From contig JAFAGR010000021.1 of assembly GCA_023422565.1 (NCBI GenBank), positions 15,869-79,868 of the forward strand: 64,000 nucleotides of DNA, given 5' to 3'. Below, in pieces: positions 51,651-60,119 of the stretch. Both the position numbers and the translations under genes were made by a program. Under the pieces are notes generated by a model, which searched no databases, was not told the DNA's origin, and saw nothing but the letters and a program-made list of their open reading frames with translations. The DNA comes from Bacteroidota bacterium (GTDB lineage: Bacteria; Bacteroidota; Bacteroidia; Chitinophagales; Chitinophagaceae). How positions within the stretch are numbered: position 1 is the first letter of the stretch; each line of letters starts with the position of its first letter.

Positions 51651-52646
51651 ATGGCCATCTTAAATTTTGTTAAGCCAGATAAGATTGTTCTTCAAAAAGC
51701 AACCGATTTTGAAGCCCAGTTCGAGTTCCGTCCATTGGAACCCGGCTACGGAGTTACTATCGGAAATGCGCTGCGCCGCGTATTGTTGAATTCCCTTGAA
51801 GGTTATGCCATTATCGGAATTAACATCGCAGGAGCAGATCATGAGTTTGCAACTTTAAAAGGCATAACTGAAGACGTTACCGAGATCATCCTTAATCTGA
51901 AGCAGGTTCGCTTCAAACTTAAAGTTGATCATGAAGTGAACGTTGAAAAGGTTACGCTTTCGATAAAAAATAAAACCGAGTTCACAGCGGGAATGATTGG
52001 AGAAGCTTCTCCGGCATTTGAAGTGATGAACCCTGAATTGCTTATCTGCACACTTGATAACAGCGCGAAGCTTGATATCGAGCTGACTATCGGCAAAGGA
52101 CGCGGTTATGTTCCTGCAGAAGAGCATAAAGATAAGAGCTCACATTTCGGATATATTCCTGTTGATGCTATCTACACCCCGATCAAAAATGTAAAATACC
52201 TGATCGAAAATACAAGGGTGGAGCAACGCACCGATTTCGAAAAACTGGTTATGGAAGTGGTTACCGATGGCACCATTCACCCTGAAGAGGCAGTGAAACA
52301 AGCCAGCCGCATCCTGATCCAACACCTGATGATCATCACTGATGAAAACATCACTTTCGATACGAAGGAAGATAAGAAAGAAGACCTGGTTGATGAACAA
52401 ACGCTGCAATTGCGCAAGATGCTGAAGACTCCGCTGGAAGATCTTGATCTTTCTGTACGTGCCTTCAACTGCCTGAAAGCGGCGAAGATCAATTCACTGA
52501 GCGAACTTGTTCAGTACGAACAGGAAGACCTGATGAAGTTCCGCAACTTCGGCCAAAAATCTTTGAGCGAAATCGACTCAGTGTTGCACGATCGCGGCCT
52601 GAGCTTCGGAATGGATCTGAGCAAATTGAAATTAGATGACGAGTAG
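51651..52646 (+). CDS. rpoA: RNA polymerase alpha subunit
   Basis: 331 residues. N-terminal assembly domain (TDFEAQFEFRPLEPGYGVTIGNALRRVLLNSLEGYA) and the C-terminal domain (DLSVRAFNCLKAAKINSLSELVQYEQEDLMKFRNFGQKSLSEIDSVL), both complete. The stop codon is followed immediately by an inverted octamer array in the 144-base gap before rplQ. Confidence 0.98.
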   Translation: MAILNFVKPDKIVLQKATDFEAQFEFRPLEPGYGVTIGNALRRVLLNSLEGYAIIGINIAGADHEFATLKGITEDVTEIILNLKQVRFKLKVDHEVNVEKVTLSIKNKTEFTAGMIGEASPAFEVMNPELLICTLDNSAKLDIELTIGKGRGYVPAEEHKDKSSHFGYIPVDAIYTPIKNVKYLIENTRVEQRTDFEKLVMEVVTDGTIHPEEAVKQASRILIQHLMIITDENITFDTKEDKKEDLVDEQTLQLRKMLKTPLEDLDLSVRAFNCLKAAKINSLSELVQYEQEDLMKFRNFGQKSLSEIDSVLHDRGLSFGMDLSKLKLDDE

Positions 52647-52742
52647 TCAATTTGGTAATTAGCTAATTTGGAAATTTGATAATTATTATTATCGGTTTTC
52701 AATTATCAAATCATCAAATCACCAAATTTTCAAATTAATAAA
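52647..52742. repeat. Inverted octamer array between rpoA and rplQ
   Basis: Twelve octamers in strict register from the base after the rpoA stop: TCAATTTG, GTAATTAG, CTAATTTG, GAAATTTG, ATAATTAT, TATTATCG, GTTTTCAA, TTATCAAA, TCATCAAA, TCACCAAA, TTTTCAAA, TTAATAAA. The two halves are inverted (TTTG against CAAA) and pair perfectly over 11 bp (ATTTGATAATT at 52674-52684 with AATTATCAAAT at 52701-52711). Confidence 0.85.
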
Positions 52743-52790
52743 GTACTCCGCAATTCCTGACACGGTGCGGAGGATTAAAAAACAAATGTC

Positions 52791-53555
52791 ATGCGTCACG
52801 GAAACAAACAAAACAACTTAAGCAGAACGGCTTCTCACAGAAAAGCCCTGCTGATGAACCTGGGTTCACAACTGATCACTTACAAAAGGATCACAACCAC
52901 TTTGGCTAAAGCAAAAGCTCTTCGTACTTACATTGAGCCGCTGATCACCAAAACAAAATACACAGAGTCTAAAGAGCAGATCATGCATAACCACAGGTTG
53001 GTGTTCAGTTACCTGAACGACAAGCAGGCGGTGAAAGAACTGTTCACAAACGTAGCGCCTAAGGTTGCTGCACGTCCAGGTGGATATACTCGTATCATCA
53101 AGCTTGGTGCTCGTGTTGGTGACAATGCTGAAATGGCACTGATCGAACTGGTTGATTTCAATGAGATCTACGGCAAAGGAATTTCTGAAGCTGCTGAACC
53201 GGTTAAGAAAACACGTCGTTCAGGCGGAAAGAAAAAAGCTGAGGGCGATGCAACGGCAACCACCGAAACTAAACCTGCTGCAAAGAAAAAAGCAGCTAAG
53301 GGTGATGATCTGAAATTGATCGAAGGTATCGGCCCGAAAGCATCGGAAGCACTGATCGCCGGTGGAATTACAACCTTTGCTGATATGGCTGCTGCCTCAC
53401 CTGAGAAGTTGAAAGAAATTCTGGATGCATCTGAAGGCGCATTCGCAGGAATGGATACAACTACATGGCCAGAGCAGGCACAACTTGCCGCTGATGGTAA
53501 AATGGACGAACTGAAAGAATTACAGGATAAATTAAAAGGCGGAAGAGAAGCGTAA
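52791..53555 (+). CDS. rplQ: Ribosomal protein bL17 with C-terminal helix-hairpin-helix extension
   Basis: 254 residues, about twice the usual bL17. Residues 1-125 are canonical (MRHGNKQNNLSRTASHRKALLMNL, RPGGYTRIIKLGARVGDNAEMALIELVD). Then a Lys/Ala-rich linker (about 135-175) and a compact 75-residue domain containing LKLIEGIGPKASEALIAGGITTFADMAAASPEKLKEIL, a helix-hairpin-helix signature. Similar extensions occur in other Bacteroidota. The extension could bind rRNA or DNA; its role is unknown. Confidence 0.95.
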   Translation: MRHGNKQNNLSRTASHRKALLMNLGSQLITYKRITTTLAKAKALRTYIEPLITKTKYTESKEQIMHNHRLVFSYLNDKQAVKELFTNVAPKVAARPGGYTRIIKLGARVGDNAEMALIELVDFNEIYGKGISEAAEPVKKTRRSGGKKKAEGDATATTETKPAAKKKAAKGDDLKLIEGIGPKASEALIAGGITTFADMAAASPEKLKEILDASEGAFAGMDTTTWPEQAQLAADGKMDELKELQDKLKGGREA

Positions 53556-53578
53556 TGATTCAAAACTCTTATATGAAA

Positions 53579-53607
53579 AAGCAAACTGTTATGGTTTGCT
53601 TTTTTTA
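53579..53607 (+). terminator. Terminator of the ribosomal block
   Basis: AAGCAAAC-TGTTATG-GTTTGCTT followed by a T run, 24 bases after rplQ. Confidence 0.9.
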
Positions 53608-53676
53608 TGCACTGCAGTAAAAGGCAAGCAACTTATTTATTTTCTTTGTACACCGAAAAATTGATACATGGTTGAT

Positions 53677-54774
53677 ATGAATTCAGGAAAGGCCTTTCTT
53701 ATACTGGCAGACGGAACTGTAATTGAAGGAAAAGCATTTGGTAAGTCGGGCACTGCAACCGGAGAACTTTGTTTCAATACCGGTATGACCGGCTACCAGG
53801 AAGTATTTACTGACCCGAGTTATTACGGCCAGGTGCTGATAATGAACACCGCCCATATTGGTAACTACGGCGTGCTTGATGAAGATGTGGAAAGTAATGG
53901 CGTAAAAGTGAAAGCGATCGTTGGTAAAAATTTGGAAGAGAAATTCAGCCGTCATAACGCTAAGTCATCATTGCAGCAATATCTCGAAGAACAGAATATT
54001 GTAGCGATCGAAGGAGTAGATACACGTGCCCTGGTTGCACATGTGCGGCAGAAAGGAGCAATGAACTGTATTGTTTCTTCCGACGGAACAGCGGTGGAAG
54101 CCTTGAAGAAGCAATTGGCTGAAGTGCCTTCAATGGATGGATTGGAACTCGCTTCTGTAGTGAGCACAAAAGAACCTTATGAGTTGAAAGGAGAAATTTC
54201 AAAGTATAGAGTGGCTGTATTGGATTTCGGCGTAAAAAGGAACATTCTGAATTGCCTCACCGAGCGCGGCCTTCACGTAAAGGTGTTCAACGCGAAAACT
54301 TCTTTTGAGGAGTTGGAAGCTTTTAGCCCTAACGGTTATTTCATCAGCAACGGCCCCGGTGATCCTGCACCTATGCAATATGCGGTGGATACGGTGAAGA
54401 AAATTCTTAGTGCAGATAAACCCTTATTTGGAATTTGTCTCGGTCACCAGTTACTCGCCCTTGCCAATGGCATTTCCACTTTTAAAATGCATCATGGCCA
54501 CCGCGGATTGAACCATCCCGTAAAAAACCTGATCACCGGCAGAAGCGAGATCACCACGCAGAATCATGGCTTTGGCGTAGACCCTGAATCAGTAAAGGCC
54601 AACCCGGAGATCGAGATCACTCATGTAAACCTGAACGATAACAGCATTGAAGGTATCAGGATGAAAAACAAGAAAGCTTTTTCAGTTCAATACCATCCTG
54701 AAGCCACGCCCGGCCCGCACGACAGCCGATACTTGTTTGATACCTTTGTGGAAATGATGGAAAGCAATTCATGA
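53677..54774 (+). CDS. carA: Carbamoyl-phosphate synthase small subunit
   Basis: 365 residues from the ATG at 53677 (MNSGKAFLILADGTVIEGKAFG); an ATG three codons earlier is possible. N-terminal small-subunit domain (GELCFNTGMTGYQEVFTDPSYYGQ) and a class I glutaminase domain with the nucleophile Cys in GICLGHQLLALA and the His/Glu of QYHPEATPGPHDS. Supplies ammonia to carB (not here) for pyrimidine and arginine synthesis. Overlaps aroQ by 4 bases. Confidence 0.95.
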   Translation: MNSGKAFLILADGTVIEGKAFGKSGTATGELCFNTGMTGYQEVFTDPSYYGQVLIMNTAHIGNYGVLDEDVESNGVKVKAIVGKNLEEKFSRHNAKSSLQQYLEEQNIVAIEGVDTRALVAHVRQKGAMNCIVSSDGTAVEALKKQLAEVPSMDGLELASVVSTKEPYELKGEISKYRVAVLDFGVKRNILNCLTERGLHVKVFNAKTSFEELEAFSPNGYFISNGPGDPAPMQYAVDTVKKILSADKPLFGICLGHQLLALANGISTFKMHHGHRGLNHPVKNLITGRSEITTQNHGFGVDPESVKANPEIEITHVNLNDNSIEGIRMKNKKAFSVQYHPEATPGPHDSRYLFDTFVEMMESNS

Positions 54775-55196
54775 AAAAGATCGCTATCATAAATGGTCCA
54801 AACCTGAACATGCTCGGGAAGCGTGAAGTAGATATTTACGGTAACATGCCCTTTGAAGATTATTTTCAAAAGCTGAAGAAAGATTTTCCCGAAATATCCT
54901 TCACCTTTTTTCAAAGCAATGTGGAAGGTGAATTGATCAATGAAATTCAGCGGGCAGGCTTTGAATCAGACGGAATTATTTTGAATCCAGGTGGTTACAC
55001 GCACACATCAGTTGCAATAGGAGACGCTATCACTGCGATCAAAGCACCGGTAGTTGAGGTGCACATCTCTAATATTTTTGGAAGGGAAGAATTCAGAAAG
55101 ATTTCGCATGTGTCTGGGAAAAGCGTGGGCGTGATCAGCGGACTCGGACTGATAGGGTACAGGTTGGCTGTTGAATATTTAGTCGATAGCCGGTAG
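54771..55196 (+). CDS. aroQ: Type II 3-dehydroquinate dehydratase
   Basis: 141 residues: INGPNLNMLGKREVDIYG, FFQSNVEGELINEIQ, LNPGGYTHTSVAIGDAI and VEVHISNIFGREEFRK are type II signatures (catalytic Tyr 23 region and His). Shikimate pathway. The last codons (VDSR-stop) and the stop codon are encoded by a heptamer word array, and the gene meets a convergent lipoprotein gene. Confidence 0.95.
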   Translation: MKKIAIINGPNLNMLGKREVDIYGNMPFEDYFQKLKKDFPEISFTFFQSNVEGELINEIQRAGFESDGIILNPGGYTHTSVAIGDAITAIKAPVVEVHISNIFGREEFRKISHVSGKSVGVISGLGLIGYRLAVEYLVDSR

Positions 55197-55259
55197 CCGA
55201 TAGTCATGCTTTTGACACGGACTATGGACTACAGACTATAGACTTCAGACTATCTCTAG
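55180..55259. repeat. Inverted pair of heptamer arrays between aroQ and a convergent gene
   Basis: Left: TAGTCGA, TAGCCGG, TAGCCGA, TAGTCAT (55180-55207). Right: CGGACTA, TGGACTA, CAGACTA, TAGACTT, CAGACTA, TCTCTAG (55218-55259). TAGTC and GACTA are complementary, so the arrays can pair five of every seven bases. Both gene stop codons (55194-55196 and 55256-55258) lie in the arrays. Confidence 0.88.
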
Positions 55260-55729
55260 TCTTTGATATCATTCACAACCTCTTCGGTTTTCTCACCTAC
55301 TTTTTTTGCACCTTTCTTGGTGGCATCCCATGCATCTTTAGCACCTTCCTTTGTGTCTTCCCATGCATTAGATAAAGCGTTTCCGGTTCTGTCAAAGAAA
55401 TCGCCCGAAGTGTTCACCACTTCACCTTCTTCAAGTGTTCTTGTTTTGCCATCTTTCACCACTTCACCGTTTACTTTAACAACGGTTCCGTTAGACATTG
55501 TTACATCAGAATCGGCTGCAACCCAATTTCCGTTCCTGTAAACCATCACTTTTTTCTCTACCATTTTCACATCGCCATCGCGGTATTGGGTATAGGTAGT
55601 TGTTGTGGTTGTTTCGGCGGGAGTGCTCATTGTGGTGTCCGCTGTCGTTGTCGTGTTGTCCTCAGTTTTTTGATTCTGGCACGATGCAAAAAACAGGGCC
55701 ATCGCGGCCATTGAAAGCAATTTTTTCAT
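55256..55729 (-). CDS. DUF6799-like lipoprotein with amphipathic C-terminal repeats
   Basis: 157 residues. Lipobox ALFFASC (Cys 17), a Thr-rich tether, a small domain typical of DUF6799 (KMVEKKVMVYRNGNWVAADSDVTMSNGTVVKVNGEVV), then repeated 11-mer-like helices (AWEDTKEGAKDAWDATKKGAKKVGEKTEE) resembling LEA or apolipoprotein amphipathic helices. Exposed at the envelope; function unknown. The stop codon is in repeat DNA. Confidence 0.82.
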   Translation of the reverse strand: MKKLLSMAAMALFFASCQNQKTEDNTTTTADTTMSTPAETTTTTTYTQYRDGDVKMVEKKVMVYRNGNWVAADSDVTMSNGTVVKVNGEVVKDGKTRTLEEGEVVNTSGDFFDRTGNALSNAWEDTKEGAKDAWDATKKGAKKVGEKTEEVVNDIKD

Positions 55730-55774
55730 GATATAAATTTTTTATCCAGGTTGGGGAAATATTTCCGGGGGTAG

Positions 55775-57886
55775 CTATTGCAATTTTTTCGCCAAACTAA
55801 CTGCAGACCGGAGCTCATCCATTTTTTTATACTGGAGCTGAATAAAACTATTGCCTTCAAGGGAACCGGTCACCCGTTTCATTTCCTCCTCATTTTCATA
55901 CACCATTTTGCGGAAAGGATTCGTGTAATCTTTTGCGCGGGAATCATAAATGCCCTTCGTCATCCAGGATTTGATTTCGATGATCTCATCGAGCAGCTGG
56001 TGAAATGAGGTCCGGTCAAATTGTTTAATAGTTATGTTATAGAGTTCCAGAAGGCTGGTAATAGCATGAGCGAGTTTATCGGAATCATATTTTTTTCCCT
56101 GCTCGCGGTAGAAATTATGAACATCGTCCCAATTATTGAGTGCACCTGCTTTAATATTTCTTTTAAGGGATTCAACTTCATCTTTCTTTATCAATTGTCC
56201 GCCCACATTCACCCATTCACTTCGTGTAATCATTGCCGGTAGTGAGGATCGGAATGATTCATAATCGGCAAATTCATGATCCGAAAGATAGTCGAGCAGA
56301 AGCATGCCTGCGTAAAGCCTGATGAGGTTCTCAAAAATTTTTTTCGCCTGTGGAACCTTTAAGAGGATGGTGTCGCGCTTGCTGTTTTCCCAGCCTGATA
56401 CAATTGCGCTCCCGTCTTCACGCAGATCAAGATTATTGAACAGGTTCAGGGCGAAGAAAATTTCATTGATGGTGTCGGGAGCCAGATATTCGTATTCAAT
56501 ACGCTGCAATTTTCCCGTCCGCCTGTCTCTGTCCTGGTACTTCCACGAGTTTCTCTCCAGCGCGTACATGTTGTAAGCGAACCAATATGCGGGGCTAATT
56601 ACCAGCCTGTCTTTTGCGTAATCATTTGAAATGAGGCAGAATGGAATGGGAATATTCAATTCGGCGGAATAATCGGCCTTCGCGATCAGGGTGAATGAAG
56701 CAAACTTTGAATTGTGTTTTAAACTTACACATAGCCCCGGCCAAAACCCGCGCCCGGCGATGATCTCGCCATCCGCACTGCGACTATTGTGATTGCTTCC
56801 AATGGTTGCCCCCGCAGCAATGTTGCTTTGGCCCAATATTAAAGATGCGCAAAGAAAGGAATTGTTGTGATGCTGCTCGTGCGATGGAAAGATCAGCGAG
56901 TTCAACACCTCGCAACAGGAAATGGTGGAATTGTTTCCCAAATAAGAATTTATAAGCCTTGCTCCATATTTTAATTGCGAATGCGATGATAATATGAACC
57001 TTACCGCCTTCACCCCATAAAAGATCCGGCATCCAAAACCGACAACACCGTTCACCAATTCACAACCCTCGCCGACCTGGCTCTTGCGGGCGGCATCACT
57101 GTTTATGGTGAGGTTTTTTAGTTTGTTGGCTCCTTTAATGTATGCATCAGAACCTATGATCGCATCCTTAATTATCCTGCTGTTTTTAATTACGGTGCGC
57201 TTGCCAATGGTGCCGTAATATCCGCGACGCTTATCAAACTTACTTTCCGTAAACTCTTTAAACTTTTCCTGCAACGCATCATCATGCCGGTCGCGGCTCC
57301 ACAGGTATGCATCCCCCGGAAGCATACCGTTGAAAGGAATTATGCCACGTCCCGCATTTTCGTTACACACTTCAACCCATGTTCTTATCTTTTCCTCCTC
57401 ACCGTCTTTCACTATACCATTTCCAAATTTGGCGTGGCTGGTGGTGGAAAGTTCGTTAACGTTGGAGATCATCACATCATCCGCAATAATATAGTGGCTT
57501 AGGTAATTTACATTGTCAATGCAGATGTTGTTACCGAAGTCGCAATTGATGATGGTGCTGTTGTATAATCCGATTTGCAACCGTATATCGTGAAACTCCC
57601 GGTACGCTGCTGGCAAGGCGCCGATGCGGATCTTTCCGAAGAACTTACAGTTTTTCACATGCTCCGGAATAAAATCTTTCGTTACGAAGATATTGTCCCA
57701 ATTATCACTGGAGTTCTGATTCCTTACCAGCGTGTCTATTTGGGCAGGTGTTAACCGGAAATATTCTTCCGTTGATGTAAACTGCTGATTCCTTAAATAA
57801 AATTCATCGCCGCCCTCAGGCAGAAATTCAGGTTCAATAAAATTAGAGCCCAGTTCTACGATGGGGCGAGATCTGATTATATTCAT
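55775..57886 (-). CDS. DUF4954 protein with left-handed beta-helix
   Basis: 703 residues. DUF4954 family. The middle third contains hexapeptide-like turns typical of a left-handed beta-helix (VIKNSRIIKDAIIGSDAYIKGANKLKNLTINSD, NSYLGNNSTISCCEVLNSLIFP), as in nucleotidyl- and acetyltransferase tails such as GlmU. The rest is helical. No signal peptide, so probably cytosolic. It starts 34 bases after glmS on the same strand, so a role in amino-sugar metabolism is suggested only by position. Confidence 0.88.
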   Translation of the reverse strand: MNIIRSRPIVELGSNFIEPEFLPEGGDEFYLRNQQFTSTEEYFRLTPAQIDTLVRNQNSSDNWDNIFVTKDFIPEHVKNCKFFGKIRIGALPAAYREFHDIRLQIGLYNSTIINCDFGNNICIDNVNYLSHYIIADDVMISNVNELSTTSHAKFGNGIVKDGEEEKIRTWVEVCNENAGRGIIPFNGMLPGDAYLWSRDRHDDALQEKFKEFTESKFDKRRGYYGTIGKRTVIKNSRIIKDAIIGSDAYIKGANKLKNLTINSDAARKSQVGEGCELVNGVVGFGCRIFYGVKAVRFILSSHSQLKYGARLINSYLGNNSTISCCEVLNSLIFPSHEQHHNNSFLCASLILGQSNIAAGATIGSNHNSRSADGEIIAGRGFWPGLCVSLKHNSKFASFTLIAKADYSAELNIPIPFCLISNDYAKDRLVISPAYWFAYNMYALERNSWKYQDRDRRTGKLQRIEYEYLAPDTINEIFFALNLFNNLDLREDGSAIVSGWENSKRDTILLKVPQAKKIFENLIRLYAGMLLLDYLSDHEFADYESFRSSLPAMITRSEWVNVGGQLIKKDEVESLKRNIKAGALNNWDDVHNFYREQGKKYDSDKLAHAITSLLELYNITIKQFDRTSFHQLLDEIIEIKSWMTKGIYDSRAKDYTNPFRKMVYENEEEMKRVTGSLEGNSFIQLQYKKMDELRSAVSLAKKLQ

Positions 57887-57919
57887 ATTCTGCCTCTGGA
57901 ATTTTTGCAGGCCGGGTTC

Positions 57920-59758
57920 TTATTCAACAGTTACACTCTTCGCGAGATTCCTGGGTTTGTCCACATCAATCCCTTTCAAGGTTCCCACATAATACGACAA
58001 TAATTGAAGCGGAACCACATTCAGGATCGGTGCAATTAGTTCATCTGCCGGTGGTATTGAAAAGCAATGATGGCTTAGTTCGGGCGTAACTGTATCGCCG
58101 TCCGTTATAATTGAAATGATCCTTCCTTTGCGGGCCTTTATCTCCTGCATGTTGCTTATGATCTTTTCATGGTAAGAGTCTTTCGTAGCCACAAACACCA
58201 CGGGAAGTGTTTCATCAACTAGCGCGATGGGGCCGTGTTTCATTTCGGCAGCAGGATAGCCTTCCGCGTGAATGTAGGAGATCTCTTTTAATTTCAGTGC
58301 GCCCTCAAGTGCTACCGGGAAGCTGTAACCTCGCCCAAGAAAAAGAAAATCTGAAGCATCAGCATATTCAGTGGCAATCTGCTTCATCTGGTCGGCATCC
58401 TTAAGTATTGCGGCAACTTTTTCGGGAACATCAGCCAGTTCAATTAGCAGGCTTTGATAACGTTCCTGAGTGATCGTACCTTTTTCTTTACCGATCTTCA
58501 GTGCCATCATCATTAACACCGCAAGTTGGCCGGTGAAGGCTTTTGTAGAAGCTACGCCAATTTCAGGGCCGGCATGCGTGTAGGCACCGGCGTGTGAGAT
58601 GCGCGCGATCGATGAACCAACCGCGTTCACCACTCCAAAAATGAAGGCGCCATTTTCTTTCGCAGTTTCAAGAGCTACTATGGTGTCCGCAGTTTCGCCG
58701 CTTTGTGAAATAGCAATGATCACATCACCCGGATTAATGATCGGGTTTCTGTAACGGAACTCTGATGCATATTCAACTTCCACCGGAATCCGGCAGAGCT
58801 CTTCTATGATGTATTCGGCCACGAGGCCGGCGTGCCAACTGGTGCCGCAAGCGATAATGAGGATGCGGTTAGCATTCATCAGCTTGTCAATATTTTGTTC
58901 AATTCCGCTCATGGTGATCGTGCCCGCCGCTGCGTCTAAGCGTCCCCGTAAGCAATCATAAATTGTACTTGGCTGTTCGAAGATTTCTTTAAGCATGAAA
59001 TGATCGTAACCGCCTTTTTCGATGGCCGCAAGCTCCATATCCAGCTCCTGGATGTATGGAGTTACTTTTTCGTTACCAAGATTCTTAAGAATGAGTTCAT
59101 CTGGTTTTACGATGGCAAGTTCATAATCATTCACGTAAACGACCTCCTTGGTGTATTCGATAAAAGGCGATGCGTCGCTGGCCAGAAAATGCTCGCCCTT
59201 ACCAATCCCGATCACCAGCGGACTTCCTTTCCTCGCGGCAATTATCGTTTCGGGATCCTGCTGATCTATCAGCAAAATGCAATAGGCTCCGCTCACGCGT
59301 TTCAGCGCTATTCGCAAAGCTTCCTCAAGATTACTGTTATTGTTCTTTTGAATATCTTCAATGAAATTCAGTAAAACTTCCGTGTCGGTATCGCTTTTAA
59401 AGTTGTATCCTTTCTTTACCAGTTCCTGTTTAATCTGGGCATAGTTCTCAATAATGCCGTTATGTATCATCGCCAATCTTCCGCTCGCTGAAGAATGCGG
59501 ATGTGCATTACGGTCGCTCGGTTCGCCATGTGTTGCCCAACGTGTGTGGCCTATGCCGATATTCGCCGAAACGTCTTTCCCAATCATCAGTTCCTCCAGT
59601 TCAGCTACCTTTCCTTTCTTTTTATAAACATCCAGCTTTCCTTCATGTAACAGCGCCACGCCGCTGCTGTCATAGCCGCGATATTCTAGCCGTTTCAAAC
59701 CTTTTATTACAACCGGATAAGCCTGCCTCGGTCCTGTATACCCAACAATACCACACAT
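57920..59758 (-). CDS. glmS: Glucosamine-6-phosphate synthase (isomerising glutaminase)
   Basis: 612 residues. N-terminal Ntn glutaminase with catalytic Cys 2 (MCGIVGYTG) and HTRWATHGEPSDRNAHPHSS; two SIS isomerase domains (IACGTSWHAGLVAEYI, AISQSGETADTIVAL, FLGRGYSFPVALEGALKLKEISYIHAEGY) and the C-terminal KPRNLAKSVTVE. It makes glucosamine-6-phosphate from fructose-6-phosphate and glutamine for peptidoglycan and LPS. No glmS ribozyme is visible upstream. Confidence 0.97.
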   Translation of the reverse strand: MCGIVGYTGPRQAYPVVIKGLKRLEYRGYDSSGVALLHEGKLDVYKKKGKVAELEELMIGKDVSANIGIGHTRWATHGEPSDRNAHPHSSASGRLAMIHNGIIENYAQIKQELVKKGYNFKSDTDTEVLLNFIEDIQKNNNSNLEEALRIALKRVSGAYCILLIDQQDPETIIAARKGSPLVIGIGKGEHFLASDASPFIEYTKEVVYVNDYELAIVKPDELILKNLGNEKVTPYIQELDMELAAIEKGGYDHFMLKEIFEQPSTIYDCLRGRLDAAAGTITMSGIEQNIDKLMNANRILIIACGTSWHAGLVAEYIIEELCRIPVEVEYASEFRYRNPIINPGDVIIAISQSGETADTIVALETAKENGAFIFGVVNAVGSSIARISHAGAYTHAGPEIGVASTKAFTGQLAVLMMMALKIGKEKGTITQERYQSLLIELADVPEKVAAILKDADQMKQIATEYADASDFLFLGRGYSFPVALEGALKLKEISYIHAEGYPAAEMKHGPIALVDETLPVVFVATKDSYHEKIISNMQEIKARKGRIISIITDGDTVTPELSHHCFSIPPADELIAPILNVVPLQLLSYYVGTLKGIDVDKPRNLAKSVTVE

Positions 59759-59837
59759 ATAAAATAATTGTACTTTCTTTTGAAAAAATAATGTGCAATA
59801 TTACGAAAAAGGAATGGGGAATGTATTAGTTCCTGGT

Positions 59838-60119
59838 TCATAGTCGGCAGTCAGTAATGCCCGACGCTCCGGGTGGCATATGCGACCTGCTTTTCAGCGC
59901 CTGGATCTTTGTTTTCAACTTTTAAATGACCTGAACTAAATCAAGAAGATTAATAAGTGGGCAAATCGGCGCCCGGTAGCAAGAACTTGTGAACCTTCCC
60001 AAAAATCAAAATGCATCACCTCTGAAAAATCCTTCGAACATGCGGTATCTAGAGCTTTGAAAAAAGATACTTTTCAGTCATTGACAGACTACGAACTACA
60101 AACTACCGACTGCGAACTA
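59838..60119. repeat. Distant inverted heptamer arrays in the glmS-mgtE gap
   Basis: Left: CATAGTC, GGCAGTC, AGTAATG (59838-59858, TAGTC orientation). Right: CAGACTA, CGAACTA, CAAACTA, CCGACTG, CGAACTA (60085-60119, GACTA orientation), whose last unit supplies the mgtE stop (CTA, 60117-60119). Between them, about 225 bases with no ORF or clear structure; a short CCCGACGCTCCGGG hairpin near 59860 is like part of the copy 3 GGGCGT element. Confidence 0.7.

Noticed and set aside
59858..59885. Fragment of a GGGCGT element (CCCGACGCTCCGGG)
   Set aside because: Only the stem-loop part resembles copy 3; both end blocks are missing. Kept as a comment in the repeat entry only.
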